From: Gibbula magus
Taxonomy: Eukaryota > Mollusca > Gastropoda > Trochida > Trochidae
Assembly (NCBI GenBank): GCA_936450465.1
Contig: OW388291.1
Coordinates: 36,246,656 to 36,310,655, forward strand
Reading direction: 5' to 3'
DNA length: 64,000 nucleotides
The first letter of the stretch is position 1; every line of letters begins with the position of its first letter. The notes beneath the pieces were generated by a model that was not told the origin of the DNA, made no database searches, and saw only the letters and a list, made by a program, of their open reading frames with translations. Position numbers and translations under genes: made by a program. Below are positions 54,991 through 64,000 of the stretch, piece by piece.

Positions 54991-57900
54991 AAAACCAGTC
55001 TTCCACTCTTCTAATGTCGATATGAATTGTTCAAACAACAGTTTTAAACGTTTCCTATCCTTTCAGTTAAATTTGGCGCTGGTTCGCTCAAGGTCACCTC
55101 GATATAACAAACATCAGGTCTTCCCGCAGATAAAACATTGTTTATACTGACGATTTATAAATTTAAATGTTTTGAGAAAAAGGTTTTTGAAAGAACGTGT
55201 TTGTGCCCTTAGCATTGCCAACACAAACATCTCTGATTCTGACGAATGTGAATGGTTTTCTGAATTGGTGCGACTGCCCTCAAGACCATGCATAGAATTA
55301 TGGTCCCATGTCATTGATTTTTTAAGCGAACTTTTTCTGAGGACATTATTATATTCTAAGACAATATATACAAATGAATAGAAAGGGTGACGAAATTCTA
55401 TGGGTAGAAACGTTCTACTAAAGGTTTTACGTGAAGTTTTTGCTCACTGTATATATTACTAAAATTGATGTTTTGAATTTTTATTGCAAGGTAAAAGAGA
55501 AATCGTTATAAAAAGAAGTTATGACATAAAACTATGATTAAAAATGATTAAATTATGGTCCTATTGTTAGACGTGATATACAAAGAATTAAGCTTGGGTT
55601 AAAAGAATTGCATGAGTGCCTGGTAATATTTTTCTAAGAAAACTGTTATTCTGTAAGAAAGGCTGCAACAGGTTACATAACCAAGTGAATATGGTACAAT
55701 TACAACGGAACTATCAATAGCAAATACATTGTTAACCAGACGTGCCAAGAAACAAGGTATTTTGTAGATTAATGATTTCATGAAATCAAAGGTAAAATGT
55801 TTACGAAGAGCGTGTGCATTTTATAATGTTGATATAAATGCGATCAACAAAGGTCATGTTTAAGATAAAATTCCTGTCAATTTTGTATTTTAAAAATGTG
55901 GTCCAATTCGACATATCAAAAGAAATATGTTATATAGTGAAGAAGATGGAAATAAAATTAAATATAATGTGGTTTATGGCCTGAAGATTATAAACTAATA
56001 TTAATCTAAAATATTGTTTCGATTAAAAACACCAATATTCTGGGAACGTTTTGGCAAAATGGCTTAGCTATTGCTTTCTCACAGTTCAACTGTGCCAATA
56101 TGTACACATTCTGGTCAACAATTCACAACATTTTTGACAATTGATCAATGATCTTCACCTTCAAAGATATTAGTAACAACTTTATTGTAGACAAGTTTCA
56201 TATGTGACCCGTAAACTCTGACTTGAGCAAACATCCCCCGGAAATCATACATTTCGCCAGTTTCCAGTACTGGCTAATCTAAGCTCTGGTGCATTTCCTT
56301 AAACTTTCTATACCAGTACAGACAAGTTAATAAATAATTAATAATTAATAAAATGCAGCAATACTTAAATTAGCCAGTGATAGAACCTGGCGCGATTAAT
56401 CATTTACGAGAGAAATTGTGACTTGAGATGTAAGCACTTTGTAACTAGTGGAACAAAAAGAAGAAAGGATAACGAGTTTGATTTTATGATCATCATTTAG
56501 AATGTGACATGGGTGTCCAGGAAAACAATCTACTATATAGTATAGTAGCCATGCAGACAACGTCGTTACTAACATTTCTTTAAAGGCGCTATAACACGAT
56601 TTTCTTACTGAAATAAAATGCCCTCACAAACATATGAATAAGTGTTACCGATGGCTAAGTAACTCCCTAATCAATAAAAAGAATGCACATGGTTCGATTA
56701 AGCCATACGAGTACATTTCCGATCGAGGGGCCATTTTAATATGTCCACAGGGAGCTCAAGTGTTCTGACTGATGTAGCGACACATAGAGACTCAGAATAG
56801 AGTTTTAAATATAGTACAATGATGGAATGGTCAATAACTTGCTGTCTGAACGCTCAAAGAGATCTACAAATCTACCTCTCACATTGAAGAGTCCTACAAT
56901 AGTGTCGCACCATTTTCATCGTATACGAACAGTCGTTTTTTTTAAGGATACGGCTTATCGGGGCGTGTAATGAGATGGATTACCCATAAACGTACCAATA
57001 AATTGTATTAACTTTAATAATAAATGGCAAAATTGAGAAAACATAATGAGCAAAAAACGTGTTACAGCGCATTTAAAGTCACAAGCAGGGCCCTAGATGA
57101 TTCCAGGCTAAGGGTAGTGATGGAACGTATAGCCTGGATATTATCGAGGATAGAAATACATCAATTTACACAGAAAGAAAAAAAGTATATGTACCTTTCA
57201 GTCGTGAGGAGAGACCCAGCTATGAGTTTAGAGAATCATTATTCAGGTGTGACAAAGTATTTATGATATGTCGCTTAATTGAAATTTCTTAAATAGACTA
57301 CTGTGCATATTTTTAGGAATCGACAAACTACATGTAAAATTTGGTTCATACGAACGCGTGTCCAATTGACTAAAGTTTTCATATGGGTTTGACATGACCA
57401 GAGCTTTACCACTGTTCCAAAAAGCGTTGCGTGTGAGCGTGTCATTAAAGAGCCATCAAGGGTGTTGATGAACGTATAAGAAAATTTCCAAAATCTATCT
57501 CCGTGAAATATATACGCTTAATTTTTCACAGAATGTTTCGACCCAAAATAAGCCGAGAAATTGCACTAATTAGTAAAGGTGTTTTCCAGTCTAAATATAG
57601 ATCCGTTCTGTTATTTTCCAGCGCAAAGCGTTGTGATCTAACTCACACACTGTATACAAAGACACGGAGGAATAACAAAGTTTATGAGCACTGAAAGAAA
57701 TTGAAATATATAATTTTTGGCGGTTATTTATTTTACCATTTCATTTAATTATGTATTTGCTACAGATATTGAAATAATTGTTTTACCCAACTAAGTAATT
57801 TGCTTGAATTTTATAATTAATGAGAATAAAATTTGTCATAATTTGCTGCTCAATAAAAATATATATACATTAAACAGGCAATAACATGTATATTCTCAGG

Positions 57901-60740
57901 ACATTAAGGAACGTTGTTTTTAAAGCAATCGCCACATTCAGTAATGTGTGACAAGGGTAGCTTGCAAGAGAAGCACGTGCAGCGCGTGCAGCACATGGGT
58001 TGTTATGGCGACTTGCGCTAGAGACGAGCCTTCATGCTTCGGAAACGCTGGCTGTTACGTACGTTTTATGCAATAAAGGGAATTCTGTTTATATGACGTC
58101 AAATACCCTTAACGCGCGTTACTCGAAGGGACACTTCTCTTTGAAACCAAATTATATTACAATGTTGTGACGTGAAATTATTTATCACATGTCATGTTGT
58201 AGATAAAAGATTTCTCTGGCGATTGACGTTTTAAGTATATTCTCCACATTGTTTTATATATTTGAAACACTAACATTCTTGATGGCTCTTTAAGCCGGCC
58301 ATTAGTTTTACACGTGGGGTTTATTTTTAAGGCAATGATTGCATGTGTAAAGGGCCGTTCTCTCGGTACGATGACGTCTTGTGGTCACTCTAGATACACT
58401 GTTCACATTCAAGTTGTATCGAAGTATCATCTGATGTACATACACAATTTGCCGCACCACAGGTTTATATTGCAAATTGTATCTACAAAACGCACGGTGT
58501 GAATCTTTACGCTTTGCATGTAATTTATCATTTCTCTTTTAATCGCCACTGTCATTTACTACTCTAACAGGTCGTAAGATGATGTTTTCTTTTGCAATTG
58601 CAATATTGTCAACAAGATATTTTATGGTAAGCTAAGAAAACATTTAAAATTGTTATTTAACAAAAGTTTCCTCAATTAGATACAGAATAACACCATGAAT
58701 GCGTATTCATAATTAATTGACCAATTAACCTGCACAAAATAGTTGAAAAAAAACAAGCCTGTCGCATCCTGTTGGCATTATCGTCTTACAGAAACTCGTT
58801 TGGTGTGTATTTAAAGAAAATAACTCTAATTATAGAGCTTTGGGATGATCGAATAGGCATTTATGAACAGACTGGAGTATAAATTATAATGTTTTGTAAT
58901 AAGATGGGTAAAACATGATTTATACAGGAGACCTCATTTTATAATAAATTAACTTGTTATATATAGTATATATGTGACATAAATGTATTGTCCCCAAGCC
59001 TATGGTTTGGATGCAACAGTATGATTGGCTAGTTGCAGTCGACTCTAGGTATCACCACTATTCATAACCACAAGTGTATAATGTAATGATACGACATTTA
59101 GCTGTCGATTTCTACATGGACAGATGTTGTTTTGAAAACCTTATCACTTTAAATAAGCTGTAAAATATCCATTGAAAGCAGATTTTAAGCGCGATTACAT
59201 AACATTACTTTTCTTCGTTCTCTCATGAAAGCAACTAAATATTAGTTCCCATACCCGCCTTCATACAGGCATTTCATTCCAATAAAAAAAACATACTTAC
59301 TACATTCTACTCTATTAACATATCTATGGAAGGGGATCTAGGACAGAAGACAATCGGACTGAAATATACAAACTTCACATATCTATCAAAGTTGGTTTGT
59401 CAGTATATTTAAAAATTAACTGGGTGGTTTACGTCCTAGGTGGCTTTTGTCCTAATAGGTTATGTCCGGGTGGCTTTGCCCTGCTCTCATGGAAAAGATA
59501 TAATAATGATAATGATAACTAGGATTGACGCGTCAATACTTAGGTCTTCAAGACTTCTGCTTAACCTTGAACTCCATGTTGGACTCTCGTTTTGTAATCA
59601 GTCTCTCTGCTTTAAAATGAGGTATCAAACATGTCTCTATCTTCAGTAGTCTTTTAAGAAAAATTCTTCGAAGGAAGTACCCCTATGAAATAATTGTTTT
59701 ATGTTCTTCAGAATATTCAAGAAAAAACTAAAAAGCTAAAATGTGGACCCCTAGACGAAGTTTGCGATGTTGGAAGCTTAATTATCAATTTTTCGATGAA
59801 AATGTGTGATATAACAGTTGTTGTTTTTTAAATTGTGCATACGTAGGTGTAAATAAATTTCAATAGCATAATTAGTTAAGCAGTCATGATTCTTTGAACT
59901 TTGCTGAAAATGGCGATTTTTGAAAAGTGACAATCTTCTATGATTGTCACACATAAAGTATGACAGGTACATGATTGACATTTATTTTTTCTCAAAGATA
60001 ATGTACTAAACATAATTGTATCTTCAGTAGTTTTTCGATCGAAAATTCTTCAAAGAAAATACCCCTCGAAAAAAAACCCAAATCACAAAATTTTATCTTT
60101 TGGGGAATATGTCCAAATTGTTCCGAAACTATCAACTTTTATATGATAATGATATGTTATGGAATTGTTAAACTAGGTATAAGGAACAGATTGGACGTAA
60201 GTCAATTTGTTACAGAGTTATACCCCTTTGAACATGCAGCCGAAAATCACCCTTTTAAAAAAGGTCCATATTCAACGACAGATTACTCGAATTCTAGGTC
60301 CTAATTCTAAATTCGGTTAACGTACCTTTATTCTAAATTTGTATTTGTTGCCGTTATTTAACAGAAGATTTTTGAAGACGCGTACCCTCAAAACCGCGAA
60401 AGTTCAAACAATTTTCAGATATTTCGAAATGGCAAAAAATATATTATTACGGCCGAAAACTTAATCGATGGGGAATGTTGTTGCCCACATTTGGTTAAAG
60501 TTTTGTGAAAATATATTCATTAGTTCTGAAGATATTAAGATTTAAAGTTTTGACTTCAAGGGGAGATAACTCAAGAAAGAAGTCGAAAATAAAAAAGTAG
60601 CTGGACACAAAACCAGTTTAAGTCACAAGCTATCAACCCCGCAAATTGCATGTATATCGTTTTAACCGTTAAGCGGGAATCCTGCGGACAAATTTCGGTA
60701 CAAATAAGGAAAAAAAACCCTCAAACTACGTTAATAACAA
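54991..60740. other. Long intergenic stretch, largely unrecognised
   Basis: Short open frames occur (for example 55172-55381 plus, 57024-57266 plus) without recognisable domains or splice partners. 56584-56790 starts like the TTAA MITE family; 59420-59490 has GGTGGCTTTTGTCCTA-type repeats. No gene is supported. Confidence 0.35.
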
Positions 60741-60749
60741 TAGGTATTC

Positions 60750-61340
60750 ATGACTTTGTCTTGAAGACCTAATAATATACCATTTATAAGGCGCTATAGT
60801 CCATGTACCATGACATGCTCTAAGCGCACAGTTAGGAGATGTTAAATGCAACTCCGATCAGATGAGATTTTCTTGAAAGTTGACAGATCTGGGCAGGATT
60901 TGAGCTGGTTCGGAAGCGTGTTCCACTCAGTTGCTGCTGTATATGAGAAGGAGTTCTCTCTTTGTTCTCACTCGGGGTACACTCAGTAGGTCCTCTGATT
61001 GTGACCTCAGAGTCCCTGCAGGTGTGTACGACGTTACCAGGTCACAGAGATCTGCTGGTGCTGCTCCTCTAACACTGAAATGTCATACACAGGTTCTTAT
61101 ACAGAATCTGGTAGTGCACGGGAAGCCAGTGTAGTTCTTGAAGCACTGGAGTTATTTGTTCTTGCTTGGCACAAAGAGAGACAACTCTTGCAGTCGTATT
61201 CTGTTTCTTCTGTAACTTGTTGATGAGCTCTTTTGGAGAACCTGTGAGTAGGGCATTGCAATAATCCATCCTCGATATTACAAGAGACAGCATGAGAGTG
61301 ATGGTGGCACTTCTTTCGAGAAACTATATGAATATATGAA
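60750..61340 (-). pseudogene. Non-LTR retrotransposon (CR1/L2-like) 3' end of ORF2, truncated
   Basis: Minus strand encodes LVISRMDYCNALLTGSPKEL, LQKKQNTTARVV, QITPVLQELHWLPVHYQILY and then, after frameshifts, VRGAAPADLCDLVTSYTPAG, TLRSQSEDLLSVPRVRTKR, ATEWNTLPNQLKS. This is the reverse-transcriptase C-terminal pattern ('SRLDYCNALL', 'ITPVL..LHWLPV..RI', 'WN.LP'). It ends with the GCGCCTTATAAATGGTA-type 3' tail. 5'-truncated and dead. Confidence 0.85.
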
Positions 61341-61461
61341 AATGATTGTGCATTTTTCTTCAACTTCAGTGTTTGCTTACAATCTCAGTGCATCTCAACA
61401 GTTTCACTAACACAGTTGGGTTGTTTTAACAGACACAAGTTACGATATAAACCTTGAGATA

Positions 61462-61625
61462 GCTCTAAGTAATAGATAGAGGACGAGTAGCAGTACATTA
61501 TCGGGATATAAATGTACGGGTTTGAGAGGGTTGGGCGACGCGTCAGCCGAGCCTTACCCTCTCAAACCCGTACATTTATATCCCGATAATGTACTGCTGC
61601 GAGTTCTCTATCTATCTTAGAGCAC
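61462..61625. repeat. Long hairpin (foldback), arms of about 75 bp
   Basis: GCAGTACATTATCGGGATAT, AAATGTACGGGTTTGAGAGG and its reverse complement, with tip GGGCGACGCGTCAGCC. Outer arms CTCTAAGTAATAGATAGAG. The phrase ATCGGGATATAAATGTAC recurs at 63035. Confidence 0.9.
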
Positions 61626-61957
61626 AATCAAATGCTTGAGTCGTCAAGACAATGTCTTAGAATGAATACATTTCAAATGAATTGTCAACAAATTTGGGAA
61701 ACATTCTCTCGAACACAACATGAAAAACATTGACATTTCTCATTTTCATTTGCAAATGTTAGGGACATTGACGTCATCAACAACACTGTGAGCACTGAAT
61801 TTCTTAAATTGTCCGAGGTGCATGAGGCGTTCATTTTATATAAAGCGTACGAGTCGTGCTACAGCATAGGCGTCGTGCTTGATTCATGAGCATGAATGAT
61901 TTAAGCACGTTTTTATTCAGCAACATTGGGCAGTAATACATTTCATTGCCTATAAAG
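61626..61957. other. Unrecognised stretch between the hairpin and a MITE
   Basis: Begins with AGCACAATCAAATGCTT, inverted at 63082-63110. Otherwise nothing recognised. Confidence 0.35.
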
Positions 61958-62135
61958 CAGTGGCGGATCCAAGGGGGGGGTTCAGGGGGTCCGGACCCCC
62001 CCCTTTTCAAATCCATGTATAAGTTGGGATATACTTTTAAACCCACCCCCCCCCCCCCCCCCACCCCCCCCCCCACTGAGTGGAGAAAAATTGTTTTGGG
62101 ACCCCCCCCTTTCAAAAATCCTGGATCCGCCCCTG
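61958..62135. mobile_element. hAT-like MITE with poly-C/G arms
   Basis: Ends CAGTGGCGGATCC and GGATCCGCCCCTG, G-rich and C-rich pairable flanks and a C-run near 62045-62075. Flanked by TAAAG on both sides (61953-61957, 62136-62140), which could be a shortened duplication. Confidence 0.75.
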
Positions 62136-62185
62136 TAAAGACTGAGTGGTTTTTAGAATGAATCAGTTCACACAATGGCTTCATC

Positions 62186-62826
62186 ATGGACAGTCCAAGG
62201 ACAAGTACACTATTCATTCAGGAAAGGTAACTTAATTTTTTTACTCCTTACTTTTTAAAGTGTATATTTTTAAAATTCGAAGTACATTTCATTAAATAGT
62301 TGTATTTAATAATTAATAAAAGTTATTGTTTTTTGTATTTCAAATATTTTTTTGGTGTTTTTTTAGCTGTATTTATCAATATGCGAGTTGTAATATCTAT
62401 TGTTGCATATGCTATTGTGCATCCCGTCTATATTGCATATGAATTATTTCAGGTTACTGAAGCAACGAAATTTTACTCGAACTGCCTATGGGAAAGAATG
62501 TAACGTCGTACTGGACATCGCTCGGACGCTGCGTGACGATACAGGGGTTTCATTGAGACGACAATGCAGCCTCCACCCCAAGAAGGTACTTTTATATCAC
62601 TTTCTTCTAATTTTTTTTATGTCGTTCTATATAACGTCTGAATATTTTTTTTAATATCGTGGTTGAATATATATATATAAAACATTGGTAACATGGTTTG
62701 ATGCTTGTCGTTGTTTTACTTACTCGTGATATAAATGAAATACACTTGAAAATTCCCAATTGACCTCACATTACTTGCTTTAGTTACATGATTTCATTCT
62801 TCTTTTAGGAATATCAAGCTCCTTAA
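62186..62826 (+). CDS. Weak three-exon candidate gene of unknown function
   Basis: Exons 62186-62226, 62453-62585 and 62809-62826 join to 63 residues in one frame (M DSPRTSTLFIQER, then LLKQRNFTRTAYGKEC, VVLDIARTLRDDTGVSLRRQ, CSLHPKK and EYQAP stop). Splice sites are good: AAAG|GTAACT, ATTTCAG|G, AAG|GTACTT, TTTTAG|G. No family is recognised. It starts 50 bp after a hAT-like MITE and lies between inverted TTAGAGCACA motifs (61619 and 63110), so it could be an exon set carried by a mobile element or a coincidence. Confidence 0.3.
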
Positions 62827-63029
62827 CATAGAAGACCCCCATCGACGGAAGCGACTTTTTCCTTTCGGAAAGGGAACACAGCAGATCATTTGTCAATGTA
62901 ATAAGTGTTAATTGTGTATTATCCACATAAATAAAACAATCAGTTGACATTGTTTTTTTAATTTTTTTTATGGAAGTCTGTGAACCAGTTTTATGAGCAT
63001 GATACCCGAACGCAACCAGACAACCGTAC

Positions 63030-63112
63030 ATCTATCGGGATATAAATGTACCCCACGTGACCACAATACAATCATATGATTGGACGAAAGCATTTGACTG
63101 TGCTCTAAATAC
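63030..63112. repeat. Partial copy of the hairpin-family terminus
   Basis: TATCGGGATATAAATGTACC and AAGCATTTGACTGTGCTCTA correspond, inverted, to segments of 61570-61640. Confidence 0.6.
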
Positions 63113-64000
63113 GATTAACAAAGTTGAGTTTGAGCTCAACAGGACAGGATGGTTATCGTTCGTACTCCAGCGTCAATCTTTGATCTGTCCACAATTTCTT
63201 CAACTGCTGCAACCCTAAACATGGACATCTACCTTGTACTGAGGGATTCTAAATGCTGCCCAATTACAGACATGGCAGTGTGCCCACCTTCAAAATTTCA
63301 CCTAAAACACTAATAAAATTAGTGCTTAAACAATTTTTTTGATAAAACTCAAAATTAGAGAATCAGTTATGTTGCATTAAACCATTGTATTCGTCAAGGC
63401 CTATGTATTGGCCTATTTTCACTGTCATACATATTTTGTTTCAACCAGTGAGAAGCTGATCATGAGGTTTACATATATCCCTTCAGCCTTTGCTGATCAG
63501 TTATGAAAAGGAGAGTGGTAGGGAGGATTTGAATTTGGTTTAGGAGAATACACATTTAGGAGGGTACTTTATTAAGCTTTTTGTAGATTTCTTTCAATGA
63601 TCTGAAAGTGTCCAATGCTGACATATTTTATTGATGTACATGTACCTTGGTAACACCGATTATTAATCATAAATTTGATGACAGTCCAATACCGTATAGA
63701 GGTCATATGGACATGTTCATATCGAACCAAAACGAACTACCGACTCAGTATTTTCAAGAAATTCAAAACTATTTCTGCTTACAGTAAAATTTCAATAGCT
63801 CGTTATGTTTACGACTTGTCTTAAGCTCCATATAGTTTCAGAATTTTATATTCACAAAATGACAAATGGTACATTTTCTTGATAAACTGGTTAGATTTGA
63901 TCTAAATTAAATTGACTTAAAACATTCAATGGATTTAATTATTTTAAAGAATACACAACACTGTGCTGCCTTTTTATTTGTGGAGACAGAAAACGAGACC
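63113..64000. other. Unrecognised end of window
   Basis: No gene or repeat family recognised. Confidence 0.35.

Noticed and set aside
57024..57266. 80-residue plus-strand frame
   Set aside because: No recognisable domain, no splice partners, composition like the surrounding non-coding DNA.
62044..62076. Poly-C tract as a possible assembly error or G-quadruplex gene element
   Set aside because: It lies inside a hAT-like MITE whose family has G/C-run arms; length may be unreliable but the feature is explained.

Overview
The window is animal genomic DNA: AT-rich, intron-rich, and full of interspersed repeats. The repeats include SINEs with a 'GCGGCGTTAAAC' type tail, 'CCCCCGCnACGAAG' and 'GTCCGTCCGTCC' elements with tandem-repeat cores, hAT-like, TTAA-type and PIF/Harbinger DNA transposons, and a CR1/L2-like LINE 3' end. 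With the two protein genes, this points to a lophotrochozoan, most likely a mollusc and probably a bivalve. The organism is inferred from repeat style, not from a marker gene.

Two spliced genes can be reconstructed with canonical splice sites and consistent phase, and they point tail to tail. (1) Plus strand, 2841-13245: a six-exon gene for a 356-residue orthologue of Aven, the cell-death and ATM regulator. It has the conserved blocks IVSNWDKY, GEDF..LLASAGDAF.QFRF, the leucine-rich LDFLLSLD block and the C-terminal EDLEDWLDSVL. (2) Minus strand, 52576-22635: an 18-exon gene for a 1167-residue type I membrane protein. It has a signal peptide, an MNNL-like N-terminal region, a DSL domain, 22 EGF repeats, one transmembrane helix and a tail of about 35 residues. 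It is a Delta/Jagged-class Notch-ligand-like protein with unusual features: too many EGF repeats, no atypical EGF pair after the DSL domain, and no Arg/Phe loop in the DSL domain.

Layout: 1-2840, 5' flank of AVEN with a LINE tail, a hAT-like MITE and an ATATATC microsatellite. 2841-13245, AVEN, whose introns 2, 4 and 5 carry most of its repeats. One is a 562-bp TIR element with a 9-bp target duplication whose interior is a RecQ-like helicase first exon; others are tandem-core elements. 13246-22634, intergenic: a 35-bp duplication of the AVEN stop region, SINE, tandem-core elements, nested hairpin and SINE insertions, a dead Harbinger transposase, and a hAT MITE with a perfect 8-bp duplication. 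22635-52576, the DSL/EGF gene; its introns hold a 34-bp minisatellite, other tandem arrays, a TTAA-flanked MITE, a SINE and several long hairpins. 52577-64000, mostly unrecognised, with a LINE 3' fragment, another long hairpin, a hAT-like MITE and a weak three-exon candidate gene.

The two genes have no evident functional link beyond adjacency. No rRNA gene, CRISPR array or prokaryotic operon structure was seen.
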